From NCBI GenBank assembly GCA_040774885.1, contig JAXGTO010000010.1:1-61498 (forward strand): a stretch of 61,498 nucleotides of DNA, read 5' to 3'. Below, piece after piece: positions 50,077 through 58,511 of the stretch. Origin of the DNA: JAXGTO01 sp040774885 (GTDB lineage Bacteria; Actinomycetota; Coriobacteriia; Coriobacteriales; Eggerthellaceae). Both the position numbers and the translations under genes were made by a program. The notes below the pieces were generated by a model. It saw only the letters and a program-made list of their open reading frames with translations. It did no database searches and was not told the DNA's origin. Numbering within the stretch: the first letter of the stretch is position 1; each line of letters opens with the position of its first letter.

Positions 50077-53000
50077 ATGCCGGAGATACTTGACGACGTA
50101 GCATATCTTTCACAGGAGATCGGGCCGCGGCCTGCTGGTACCGAAGAGGAACAGCAGTCGGCGCTCTATATAACCGAACAGCTGCAAAAACGTGCCGGTC
50201 TGCCTACTGCCATCGAAGACTTCTCGTGCGTTTCCCAGCCCGACCTGGTCGACATCATCTGCTTCGGTATTCCGCTGGTCTTCGCCATCATCGCCTTGTT
50301 CGTGCCCGCTTTTGCCATCCCCGCCTTCATCTTGGCCGTGCTCTGCGTGATCGTCTTCGCATTGGAAGCCAAGGGCAAGCCCGTCTTGAGCCGCCTGCTT
50401 TCGCGCGGTGTGAGCCAAAACGTGGTTGCGCGCTATGAGCCCAGCAGCCAGGCGGCTCAAACACGTCGTCGCAAAGTGGTGGTGGTCGCCCATTACGACA
50501 GCGGCAAAGTCCAAAACGAGATGTCGGGCGGGCTCATGTCCGTGTATCCCATCTTGAAGAAGGCGTCGTTTTGGGCGTTGGCCATCCTCCCCGTACTCAT
50601 TCTGGTTAAATACCTGTTCTTCCTCAATGCCGAAGGCGGTGTTGCCACGGCGCTGATGGTGGTCGACATCGTGCTGTTGGTTTTGGTGGCCTTGCCTCTG
50701 GTGGCTGCCATCATGCATCAGGTGGCTCCATACAACGAAGCGGCGAATTCCAATGCCGCCGGTGTGGCCGTCATGATGGAAGTGGCCCGCCGTGTCGGGG
50801 AGGGTCGCGTGAGCGCCGCCGACCTGGCAGCCCAGCAGGCCGTGATACAAGGTGAACAGGCGGCTCGTGCCGCAGGCGCTGTTCCCGATGGCGCCGAAGT
50901 GGTATACGAAGGCCAGCCCGCCGCCAACCCGGCGGATGCGCTCGCTGCCGCCAAAGCCGCTGTTGCGGCGATGACCGGCAAGCCCGTGCCCGGCGCTGCT
51001 TCCCCTGAAAGCATCGCCCAGAATCTTGCCCAGGTGCGTGAACCTGCCGTCGAGCAGCCCACCGAAGCCGAAATCGAACAGATGCGCGCGGAAACGCGCG
51101 ACGCCCTTACCGGAGAAGCTGCTGCGCCCGCGGCAGAAGAAGCGCCCGCGGCAGAAGAAGAACCGGCTGCCTCCGAGTCCGCTGCCCGGTCCGCCCAGGA
51201 AACTCAAGCTCACATCATGGGCGTGAGCGCTGCCAACGAATCCGGTACGTCGCCTGTTCCCGATTGGTACCGCAAGGCGCAAGAGCGTGCCAAGGCGAAG
51301 GAGTCGGGCGCCAAGGCCCCGCAGAAGGAAAACGCAGCCATTCGTTCTCGATACGCAGATGCACTGGATGCCGCAGTGGCCCAGAGCTCCGAATACTTTG
51401 AAGAAGCGAACCGCGCCGTCGATGCCCAGGCTGAAGAACGCCTGCGTGCACAGAATGCTGAAATCCACGAGATAGCGGCCGATGGGTCTGCTGCAGCGGC
51501 GCCGGCTGCCGAGGCTTCCGAGCCCGCATCCGCCGTGGCGCCCACGCCCGCCGCCGCCCCCGCACCTGCAACTGCCCCCGCGCCTGCTGAGACACCTGCG
51601 CCGGCCGTCGCGGCACCCGGTGCACCTGCGGCCCCCGCGCCTGCGCCGGCCGCCGCCTCCGCACCTGCAGTTGCCTCGGCCCCTGCTGCTCCTGCTGCTC
51701 CCGCAACGTCTGGTTCTGCCGCAGCCCCCGCGCCTGAAGCGGCAGCTTCTGCGACGCCGGCAGCAGCTGCGCGTCCCAAGCCCCGTCCCATTGCGCCCCC
51801 GGCCCCCTGGCTGGCTCCCGAAACCGAGGAGCCGCAGCCGCAGGCACCTGCCGCGGCACAAGCGACCCAGCCCATCGAGCAGGTCCCCGTCCACACTCGA
51901 CCTGCTGCCGCATCCGCTTCTGCCGGCGCGCCGCAAGAGCCCCAGCGCCATCCCGGTCCTTCCATCGCCGCTGTTGCCGCCGAAGCCAATCGCGCGGCGG
52001 CTCCCGTCGAAGACGAGGCGGATCGCACTGCGCCCATCGCCCCGATAACGGTCGATGAGAATGGCGTTGCCCAGCCGCCGGCATCCCAGAAGGCCGCAAA
52101 ACCCGCAGAAGAAGCCTCCGCGGCTCCTTTGCAGGATTTCGAAGAAGGATACGAAGAAGACTTCGAGGTGGAAGAGGGCGCGTTCGAGTCGGCTGTCCCC
52201 GTGGGTGATGACGGCGAACCGCTGCGCCACGCAGGAGTTGGCGAGCGCTTTTCTTCTCTGTTCGGTCGTATGAAGGATTCGGCGCGTCGATTCGTGGACG
52301 ATGTCCGCCATGGCGAAGACGATTACGACGGAAACGAAGAGCCGCCCCAGATCGATTATCGTGAGCCCGACATGGACGAGATGGAAGCGTTCGGCCAGGA
52401 CGACGACCGTCAGGGCGAAGGCGGTCACGGTCAAGACGAAGAGCCGTCTCGAATCGGCTATCGTGAGCCCGACATGGACGAGATGGAAGCGTTCGATTTG
52501 GATGAAGAGGCCATCGAGGAAGCTTTCTTCGATGGTGAAGAGGGGCAAGCCGTCGCATCGAAGCAGCCTGAAGATGAGTCGCTCGAGGCTCCGTTCGAGC
52601 CCGTCGATCAGGAACCTGCAGAAGAGCCGGTGGTCGAACCCGCCGCACCTCGTATGCCGGTCGATTCGAAGCCCGCCGTTTCCGTTTGGGTTCCCGAAGA
52701 GGAAGTCTTCGCGCCCCAGCCGGTTGCCGATGCCGACGCTGCGCAAGAAGCACCGCAAGGCGCCGATGAGGATGCCGCTTTCGACTTCGCGTCCGTAGAT
52801 TCCAATATCGAGGTGGGAGAACCCGCTGCACCGGAGCGCACCACCTTCGACTTTTCGCAGGAAACCGATTTTGACGATGTGGCCGATGAGGCCATTGAAG
52901 AAGAAGTGCGAAGCACCGGCGCCGTAAAGCAGGAAACGCGTGGCGCCCAGGCCGCTGCGGCCGCCGAACGCGGCCTTGCTGCGAGTGGCGAGGCGCTTTC

Positions 53001-55077
53001 CCATGCTGCAGGCCGCATGCGCGGATTCGGCTCGAAGCTTCGTTCTCGCTTCGACGATTTCGTTGAAGCGCGCGAAGCTGAAAACGAGTCGATAGACGAG
53101 GCCTTCACCAACGAAGAAGACGCTTCTGCGGCAGGGCAGTCTTTCGATGGCGAATTCTCGTCGGTTGAGGCCGACACCGACTCCGGGGAAACCGCCGATT
53201 CCTTTGAAGGGGAGCCGGCTGCATTCGATAAGTCCGTGCCCGCCGCCGAGTTCGCGCCCGAACCGGAGCGCAAGCGCCGCTTTGCCCACCATTTGCGCAC
53301 GGCAGCCGTCGTGGACGCTGTGGAAGAGCCCGTTGCGGATGAAGACGAAACCGACGGAGCCGACGGCACCATGCCGTTTGCGCCGATCGACACTTCGGGG
53401 CTGCGCCCGCGCTCCGGCATCGAAGACGACGAGGCGATCGATGTCGACTCGACGACGTCCATGCCCCCGCTCGATGTATCCGATCTGCGAGCAGAGCTTT
53501 CCGCATCCGAAGACGAATCGGCTTCTTTCGATTTTGCAAGCATCCCTGGCGACGACGACGCGCAGCCCATTCCGGCAGCGCGCCATACCGCGGCTCATTA
53601 TCGCCATGCCGCCCCGGCGTCGCGCGAACCGATTGCCGAGCCCGCTCCCGTGGCCGATGACGTTCCCGCCGAGCTGGCCGACGCAAAGCCCATAACGACG
53701 GGTGCTGCGGCTGTCGCGGTTCCTGAAGAAAGCGATTTGCCCCCTGCGGCCGAAATGGCCAAGCAGCCGGCGCCATTGGCTGCCGTGGGATCCAACGCCA
53801 CCGGCGAAGAGGAAGAAGACGAGGCCCGCTACATGCTTTCCGGCCGCATTCCCCGCATCAGCCTGGACGCCAGCGGAGACATGGCCGACAACAAGCGCGC
53901 CGCCCTGCGCAATTCGCTGCCGCACCTCAGCGGCCCCATTAAGGGCGCCCCGGAACCCAAGGCCAAACCGGACAACAACGCAGTCAGCCGCACCAGCTCG
54001 TTTGCCGCGGTCGGCCCTGCCGGGTCGTTCAAGCCCGTGGGCGATGAACTGGTGGCCGACGTCGATCCCGATGACCGCTACATCGACGATGCAGATGACT
54101 CCACGTATGACGAGCATGTCACGGAAACCGGGGCCTTCGCCGGACCGGGCTATATGGAAATGCCCAAACGCCGCGGCTTGTTCGGGCGCCTTCGTCATAA
54201 AGATGAAGAAGACGAGGTGTCCACCAACGAATGGCTCGATGTCGATGACGACTTCGATGCGCGTGCGGTAGGCAAGGAGCGCGGTGGCTGGGAAAGCTTC
54301 CAGCAGAATAGCGACTACGAGCGCAAAGAAATGCATCGCGGTGGAGGCCAGCATGCTGGAACCAAGCATCCCGCTGCTTCGAATGACGACAAGGGAACCT
54401 TCGATGATTGGGAGGGCGGCGCGTTTTCGAAGATGAGGGACAAAGCCAGTCGCGCTGCCGATTCAATCAAGGCGCGCGGGAACGACGAGCCGACCGACGG
54501 CATTCCCGATGATGAAGAGGCACGCGTTTCGACGCGGCAGCCCAAGCGCCCGCAACGCCCGCAACGTCCTGCGCCCGCCGCCGATTTCGATGGCGTGGCA
54601 AAAGAGGTTCGCCAGGTGTACGACTTCCAAAATCCCGAAGTCAACGTGGAGGTTTGGTTCGTCGCGCTGGGCTCGCAGCTTTCCCACCAGGGTGGCATCC
54701 AGGCGTTTTTGGCCGAACATGCCCAAGAGCTTCGCGGGGCCATCGTGGTCGATCTGGAAGGCCTCGGTGCCGGCACGTTGAGCTACGTGGCCACTGAAGG
54801 CGGCATCTTCAGCAAGAGCCCCTCTTCGCGCCTTAAGCGCTACGTCAACAAGGCCGGTCAAGCCACGGGGCATACCGCCGCTACCGTCGATATGAAGTAT
54901 CGTCAGAGCGCAGCATCGGTGGCCATGCAGCAAGGTCTGCAAGCCATGAGTCTGGTTGGCGAGGAAAACGGCAAGCCCGCTTTCTTCGGACAAGGCGATG
55001 ACGTCGTTGAGAACATCGACCCCGCCACGCTCGAAGACAACGCTGACTTCGTCATGAGCATGCTTAAAAACATCTGA
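50077..55077 (+). CDS. Giant M28-peptidase-like membrane protein split by a disordered insertion
   Basis: 1666 residues. Residues 1-245 look like the first half of an M28 metallopeptidase, interrupted by membrane segments (about 58-96, 162-184, 190-213). VAHYDSG gives the first His/Asp; NSNAAGVAVMMEVARR replaces the family's DN-x-SG block. About 1260 residues of Ala/Pro/Glu/Asp-rich sequence follow, with two YREPDMDEMEAF repeats. Residues 1507-1666 look like the second half: FVALGSQLSHQGG stands where EE is expected, VVDLEG is kept, and FFGQGDD stands for the YHTPxD His site. It is probably not an active peptidase. ATG at 50077 follows GAAAGG. Confidence 0.75.
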   Translation: MPEILDDVAYLSQEIGPRPAGTEEEQQSALYITEQLQKRAGLPTAIEDFSCVSQPDLVDIICFGIPLVFAIIALFVPAFAIPAFILAVLCVIVFALEAKGKPVLSRLLSRGVSQNVVARYEPSSQAAQTRRRKVVVVAHYDSGKVQNEMSGGLMSVYPILKKASFWALAILPVLILVKYLFFLNAEGGVATALMVVDIVLLVLVALPLVAAIMHQVAPYNEAANSNAAGVAVMMEVARRVGEGRVSAADLAAQQAVIQGEQAARAAGAVPDGAEVVYEGQPAANPADALAAAKAAVAAMTGKPVPGAASPESIAQNLAQVREPAVEQPTEAEIEQMRAETRDALTGEAAAPAAEEAPAAEEEPAASESAARSAQETQAHIMGVSAANESGTSPVPDWYRKAQERAKAKESGAKAPQKENAAIRSRYADALDAAVAQSSEYFEEANRAVDAQAEERLRAQNAEIHEIAADGSAAAAPAAEASEPASAVAPTPAAAPAPATAPAPAETPAPAVAAPGAPAAPAPAPAAASAPAVASAPAAPAAPATSGSAAAPAPEAAASATPAAAARPKPRPIAPPAPWLAPETEEPQPQAPAAAQATQPIEQVPVHTRPAAASASAGAPQEPQRHPGPSIAAVAAEANRAAAPVEDEADRTAPIAPITVDENGVAQPPASQKAAKPAEEASAAPLQDFEEGYEEDFEVEEGAFESAVPVGDDGEPLRHAGVGERFSSLFGRMKDSARRFVDDVRHGEDDYDGNEEPPQIDYREPDMDEMEAFGQDDDRQGEGGHGQDEEPSRIGYREPDMDEMEAFDLDEEAIEEAFFDGEEGQAVASKQPEDESLEAPFEPVDQEPAEEPVVEPAAPRMPVDSKPAVSVWVPEEEVFAPQPVADADAAQEAPQGADEDAAFDFASVDSNIEVGEPAAPERTTFDFSQETDFDDVADEAIEEEVRSTGAVKQETRGAQAAAAAERGLAASGEALSHAAGRMRGFGSKLRSRFDDFVEAREAENESIDEAFTNEEDASAAGQSFDGEFSSVEADTDSGETADSFEGEPAAFDKSVPAAEFAPEPERKRRFAHHLRTAAVVDAVEEPVADEDETDGADGTMPFAPIDTSGLRPRSGIEDDEAIDVDSTTSMPPLDVSDLRAELSASEDESASFDFASIPGDDDAQPIPAARHTAAHYRHAAPASREPIAEPAPVADDVPAELADAKPITTGAAAVAVPEESDLPPAAEMAKQPAPLAAVGSNATGEEEEDEARYMLSGRIPRISLDASGDMADNKRAALRNSLPHLSGPIKGAPEPKAKPDNNAVSRTSSFAAVGPAGSFKPVGDELVADVDPDDRYIDDADDSTYDEHVTETGAFAGPGYMEMPKRRGLFGRLRHKDEEDEVSTNEWLDVDDDFDARAVGKERGGWESFQQNSDYERKEMHRGGGQHAGTKHPAASNDDKGTFDDWEGGAFSKMRDKASRAADSIKARGNDEPTDGIPDDEEARVSTRQPKRPQRPQRPAPAADFDGVAKEVRQVYDFQNPEVNVEVWFVALGSQLSHQGGIQAFLAEHAQELRGAIVVDLEGLGAGTLSYVATEGGIFSKSPSSRLKRYVNKAGQATGHTAATVDMKYRQSAASVAMQQGLQAMSLVGEENGKPAFFGQGDDVVENIDPATLEDNADFVMSMLKNI

Positions 55078-55131
55078 TAGAGCACTTGAGCGGTTATTCG
55101 TGCCTTCGTGGGCACCAATCGTGCGTGAAAG

Positions 55132-55160
55132 TTGTGTACGAACGGCGGATAGGGTATAAA
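55132..55160 (+). promoter_or_regulatory. Promoter of the DUF5679-like gene
   Basis: TTGTGT (55132-55137) and TATAAA (55155-55160) are 17 bases apart. A second TATAAT-like hexamer follows at 55165-55170. The gene starts at 55237. Confidence 0.55.
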
Positions 55161-55236
55161 TAGCTATAATCGGGGAAGCGATGATACGAAAAAGCATCAT
55201 CGATCTGTTAGGAAATAGAAAGAATAGAGGTTACCA

Positions 55237-55386
55237 ATGGCAATCGAAGCTTACTGCGTGAAGTGCAAGGCGAAGAAGATCATGAAGGATCCCGTCGAGA
55301 GCACCATGAAAAACGGCAAGCCCATCACCAAGGGCAAGTGCCCCGACTGCGGCACCACCATCTGCCGAATCGGTTCCAGCAAGTAG
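55237..55386 (+). CDS. Small zinc-ribbon protein (DUF5679-like)
   Basis: 49 residues, MAIEAYCVKCKAKKIMKDP at the start and GKCPDCGTTICRIGSSK at the end. Two CxxC pairs (CVKC, CPDC) can bind one zinc ion. It matches the short actinobacterial DUF5679 type, of unknown function. AGAGG lies six bases before the ATG, an own promoter lies upstream and a perfect terminator follows, so it is a free-standing, probably well-expressed gene. The composition is highly basic (many Lys), consistent with a nucleic-acid or ribosome-linked role (inference). Confidence 0.85.
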   Translation: MAIEAYCVKCKAKKIMKDPVESTMKNGKPITKGKCPDCGTTICRIGSSK

Positions 55387-55405
55387 CCTCTTGCTTCTGC
55401 GAATG

Positions 55406-55436
55406 AAAGAGGGCGGATGTTCGCATCCGCCCTCTT
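55406..55436 (+). terminator. Intrinsic terminator of the DUF5679-like gene
   Basis: AAAGAGGGCGGATG (55406-55419) pairs with CATCCGCCCTCTTT (55424-55437) around a TTCG tetraloop, with the T-tract TTTTT continuing. Perfect intrinsic terminator. Confidence 0.93.
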
Positions 55437-55463
55437 TTTGTATTACAATGGCGCAACGCAAAA

Positions 55464-55538
55464 GCGGGTGTCGCCAAGTGGTAAGGCACAAGCTTCCCAA
55501 GCTTGTATTCGCGGGTTCGAGTCCCGTCACCCGCTCCA
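55464..55538 (+). tRNA. tRNA-Gly(CCC)
   Basis: Acceptor GCGGGTG pairs with CACCCGC, the D-arm is TCGCCAAGTGGTAAGGCA, the anticodon loop is TTCCCAA (anticodon CCC) and the T-arm contains GGGTTCGAGTCCC. The CCA end is encoded. 75 bases. Its last six bases also belong to a long inverted repeat that continues to 55676. Confidence 0.95.
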
Positions 55539-55676
55539 AACGCTTTCTCGACGATGCATCGCATAAGAAAATGCGGTGCATTTTCTTATGCTTGCTGCGT
55601 TGTCCCGCGCCTGCCGGAGCGAAGTACGCTACGGCGCGGGATGCCTGGCACGCATCGCCGAGAAAGCGTTTGGAGC
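55533..55676. repeat. Multi-stem inverted repeat attached to tRNA-Gly
   Basis: The outer arms GCTCCAAACGCTTTCTCG + ACGATGC (55533-55557) and their complement (55652-55676) pair over 25 bp with one mismatch. Inside are two perfect hairpins: GCATAAGAAAATGC/GCATTTTCTTATGC with a 3-base loop (55561-55591) and TCCCGCGCC/GGCGCGGGA (55603-55641). A folded RNA would be a three-way junction that starts in the tRNA 3' end. Confidence 0.8.
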
Positions 55677-55834
55677 TGACGGCTAACCGCGGGGAAGCGG
55701 GCGAGCAGGTTGTTTCGACGGAGTGCATCCTGCTGGTCGGCGGGCCGGGGGCGGCGGCTTCGGCGCTGCGCGCCTGGCCGATGATTCGCCGCCGCTTTAG
55801 AGGCCGTCGGCTCTGTTGCGATGAATTCGACATT

Positions 55835-55972
55835 GGATTGCTCAAAAAGGCCGCCATTCTACGACTTCTGAGAGCCCATTTGCCGCCGATTCAATAAAAT
55901 CCCAGGTCGCAGTTTTGCAAAACCTGCCGAATAGCCGAAAAGTCGTAGAATGGCGGCCTTTTTGAGCAATCC
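55835..55972. repeat. Long palindromic element, family II
   Basis: Perfect 33-bp inverted repeat: arms 55835-55867 and 55940-55972, starting GGATTGCTCAAAAAGG and including GCCGCCATTCTACGACTT, with 72 bp between. Size and layout equal family I, but the arm sequence is different. Single copy in this window. Confidence 0.88.
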
Positions 55973-55988
55973 GCGCATGAGGGGCTTT

Positions 55989-56072
55989 GGCCCGCTTCGC
56001 TTCCGCGGGCTACTGCGGCGGCCCGCTTCGCTTCCGCGGGCTACTGCGGCGGCTCGCTTCACTCACGCAGGT
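55989..56072. repeat. 31-bp tandem repeat, 2.7 copies
   Basis: Units start at 55989, 56020 and 56051 with GGCCCGCTTCGCTTCCGCGG, then GCTACTGCGGC. The first two are identical, the third diverged. Non-coding, upstream of the HAD gene. Confidence 0.8.
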
Positions 56073-56149
56073 CGCGGGCGGTGGGCCGATTGGGTCTTGC
56101 GAGGTCGGAGGCTGCTATACTCGGGTGAATGCTATGAAGAGGAGACGCA

Positions 56150-56818
56150 ATGCCCGAGGTTGCTTTCGATACGTATATTTTCGATCTGGATGGCACGGTG
56201 CTCGACACCTTGCCCGATTTGGTGGTTCTCACCAACAAAGCGCTTGAGGATTGCGGCTTTCCGCAGCACACTTCCGACGAGATCCTCAGCTATGTGGGCA
56301 ATGGCGCTCGCGCTTTGATGCAGCAAGCTGTTCCGCAAGACGTGGATGCGGCAGCGGTGGATGCCGCGGTTGCGCGTTGGAAGGCGCTCTATCCAGAATA
56401 TGGCTACAGCCTGACGCGTCCCTATAGCGGGCTGCCCGAGCTCTTCGCCAGCATGAAGGAGCGCGGCCTGCGCATCGCGGTCCTCTCGAATAAATTCGAT
56501 GCCGCCACAAAAGAGGTCATCGGCCGTTATTACCCCGGCGTGTTCGACGTGGTCCATGGCGAATGCGCGGCCATCCCGCGCAAACCCGACCCTACGGGGC
56601 TGCTGCGTACCATCGAAGAGCTGGGCTCGAATCCATCCACTGCTGCATATGTGGGCGATTCGCCGGGAGACATGCTGGTTGCCCATAACGCGGGGGTGTT
56701 CCCGCTGGGCGTCAGTTGGGGATATCGATCGCGGCCAGACCTGGAATCAGCTGATGCGGGGTTCGTCGCCGATACGCGCTCCGAGCTCGCCGAATTCATT
56801 GCCGCGCACTCCCTGTAA
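56150..56818 (+). CDS. HAD-family hydrolase, phosphoglycolate phosphatase-like
   Basis: 222 residues. All HAD motifs are present: FDLDGTVLDT (nucleophile Asp), VLSNKFD (motif II), RKPDPTGL (Lys, motif III) and YVGDSPGDM (motif IV). A helical cap lies between I and II. It is closest in style to Gph/PpaX phosphatases (phosphoglycolate or pyrophosphate); the substrate cannot be fixed by sequence. GAAGAGGAG lies upstream of ATG 56150. It is followed by the LCP gene after 171 bases. Confidence 0.87.
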   Translation: MPEVAFDTYIFDLDGTVLDTLPDLVVLTNKALEDCGFPQHTSDEILSYVGNGARALMQQAVPQDVDAAAVDAAVARWKALYPEYGYSLTRPYSGLPELFASMKERGLRIAVLSNKFDAATKEVIGRYYPGVFDVVHGECAAIPRKPDPTGLLRTIEELGSNPSTAAYVGDSPGDMLVAHNAGVFPLGVSWGYRSRPDLESADAGFVADTRSELAEFIAAHSL

Positions 56819-56954
56819 CTGATTGTAGGAACCGCTGGCCCCTAAATGTGTGCAGCGCGTGACGAAAACCACCGCATCATGTGTGCATGACCTTAAAATG
56901 CTGTGTGCACATTGTTGTAGACGGGCGTAGGCGGACAGAGTGCTCACACGGGGA

Positions 56955-56963
56955 TGATACAAT
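56955..56963 (+). promoter_or_regulatory. Extended -10 promoter element of the LCP gene
   Basis: TGATACAAT at 56955-56963 fits an extended -10 (TGnTATAAT). No good -35 is visible. It lies 27 bases before the LCP start codon. Confidence 0.45.
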
Positions 56964-56989
56964 CCTCGGGTCGATTTTGAGGAGTAAGC

Positions 56990-58372
56990 ATGACCCCAAA
57001 GCACGTTAGCCACGACGCGAATGCTTCGCTGGGCGAAAACGATATCCCTTCCATTTCCACCGATCCGTATTCCACGACGGCGGAGCCGGGGGCATTTCGT
57101 GCTGCCTATGTACCGCAGAGCGGCGCTTCAAACGGATCCGGACACGGTCGTTCGACGGCGTCGTCCAATCCGTATTCGCGCAACAATGCCTCGCATTACG
57201 CCGTTAAGCCCAAGAAGAAACATCGCCGCGGAAAGAAGATCGCGCTTGTAACCTGCCTGGTGTTGGCAGTCGTGCTGGTGGGCGTGGGCGTTGCTGCAGC
57301 GCTTTACGTGAACAACCTCGATAGCCAGATGGCCGAACAAGACACCGAACAGGCCGCAGCTATTCAAGAAGAGCTTACTACGCCCGTTTCCGACGAGCCC
57401 TTCTACGTGATGCTCATCGGTTCGGACACGCGCGATGACGGCACGGGGCAGCGCTCCGATACCAACATCGTGGCGCGCGTCGACTTGAGCACCGCCACGG
57501 TCACCCTGATCTCCATTCCGCGCGATACCGCCATCGACCTCGATGGGTATGGAACCCAGAAGTTCAACGCGGCCTATAACTACGGCGGTGCGGCAGGGTC
57601 CATCAAGGAAGCCAAGGAGCTTTTGGGCGTCGATATCTCCCACTATGCCGAAATCGATTTCAACGGCGTGGTCGATCTGATCGACGCGCTCGGCGGTGTG
57701 GAGGTGGACGTTCCCATGGAAATCACCGACGCTGATGCGGGCGGTCATGTAGACCAAGGCCTGCAGACCCTCGACGGCGAACACGCTCTGATCTTCGCGC
57801 GGTCGCGTTCTTACACCACCGGCGACTTCCAGCGCACCACCAACCAGCGCATCCTCATCGAAGCCGTTATCAACAAGATCATGAGCCTGCCTGCCACCGA
57901 ACTTCCCGGCATCGTTCAGAAGATGGCGGCTTGCGTTACCACCGACATGAAGGTGACCGACATCGTCGGATATGCCCAGGCGTTCCAGAAGGCTGGAAAC
58001 CTGACCATGTATTCGGCGCTTATTCCTTCGACCACTGCCGACCTCGACGGCGTTTCGTACGTGGTGTGCGATACCGCGCAACTTTCCAAAATGATGACGG
58101 CCGTGAACGCTGGAGAGGACCCGGCGCCTTATTCCACCGACTACACGGTGAGCAGTTCGGCCGAAGCCGATGCGAGCGGTGCCGAGGCAACGCCGGTCTA
58201 CTCCTATTCCGATACCGGCGAGTCGTTTGACTGGAACAGCACCGATTACGACCCCTATGCCACGGGAGAGGTGTCTAGTTCGTCGTCCTATGGAACCGGC
58301 TATGACGCTTCAGGGTACAGCGGTTACGATACGTCTGGATATTCATCCAGCGGCTACGGCACCGGGTATTAG
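56990..58372 (+). CDS. LytR-CpsA-Psr (LCP) family cell-wall glycopolymer ligase
   Basis: 460 residues. A cytoplasmic Ser/basic N-terminus (1-75) is followed by one membrane helix (LVTCLVLAVVLVGVGVAAAL) and the extracellular LCP domain (about 135-345), with MLIGSDTRDDG, RSDTNIVARVDL, LISIPRDTAIDL, YAEIDFNGVVDLIDALGGV and ALIFARSR. The Arg/Asp set binds a polyprenyl-pyrophosphate lipid. It transfers teichoic-acid-like or other polymers to peptidoglycan. The tail is a Ser/Gly/Tyr-rich repeat (SGYSGYDTSGYSSSGYGTGY). GAGGAG precedes the ATG. A strong terminator follows. Confidence 0.92.
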   Translation: MTPKHVSHDANASLGENDIPSISTDPYSTTAEPGAFRAAYVPQSGASNGSGHGRSTASSNPYSRNNASHYAVKPKKKHRRGKKIALVTCLVLAVVLVGVGVAAALYVNNLDSQMAEQDTEQAAAIQEELTTPVSDEPFYVMLIGSDTRDDGTGQRSDTNIVARVDLSTATVTLISIPRDTAIDLDGYGTQKFNAAYNYGGAAGSIKEAKELLGVDISHYAEIDFNGVVDLIDALGGVEVDVPMEITDADAGGHVDQGLQTLDGEHALIFARSRSYTTGDFQRTTNQRILIEAVINKIMSLPATELPGIVQKMAACVTTDMKVTDIVGYAQAFQKAGNLTMYSALIPSTTADLDGVSYVVCDTAQLSKMMTAVNAGEDPAPYSTDYTVSSSAEADASGAEATPVYSYSDTGESFDWNSTDYDPYATGEVSSSSSYGTGYDASGYSGYDTSGYSSSGYGTGY

Positions 58373-58393
58373 ACGGAAAGCAGCATATGGCGC

Positions 58394-58421
58394 GAGGGCC
58401 CCGGATGGGGCCCTCATTTTA
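58394..58421 (+). terminator. Intrinsic terminator of the LCP gene
   Basis: GAGGGCCCC (58394-58402) and GGGGCCCTC (58407-58415) around a GGAT tetraloop, followed by ATTTTAT. Confidence 0.88.
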
Positions 58422-58464
58422 TAAGTTGGCAAGGGTGTGCCAAGAACTGCCCGGTAAATGCCAT

Positions 58465-58502
58465 CCCCGGACGGGGCCCTCTTTTATGGGTTGGCAAGGA
58501 CG
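58465..58502 (+). repeat. Partial duplicate of the terminator tail
   Basis: CCCCGGACGGGGCCCTC + TTTTAT + GGTTGGCAAGG repeats the 3' half of the preceding terminator and its flank (58399-58434) with a 66-base offset. The left half of the stem is not duplicated, though CCCC/GGGG can still pair. Confidence 0.7.
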
Positions 58503-58511
58503 GGAACCGGG

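Larger units (their letters stand above)
55539..56149. other. 611-bp spacer between tRNA-Gly and the HAD gene, all repeat-type elements
   Basis: No gene is supported; long frames here translate the tRNA or palindromes. It holds the tRNA-linked inverted repeat, a GC-rich unique part (55677-55834), palindrome family II and a 31-bp tandem repeat, listed separately. A TATACT hexamer near 56117 could be the -10 of the HAD gene. Confidence 0.6.

Noticed and set aside
50110..54369. 1419-codon minus-strand open frame
   Set aside because: Antisense of the M28-like gene's GC-rich low-complexity part; no start signals or domain.
55231..55857. 208-codon minus-strand frame
   Set aside because: Contains translated tRNA-Gly (RVTGLEPANTSLGS), palindrome and antisense of the small zinc protein.
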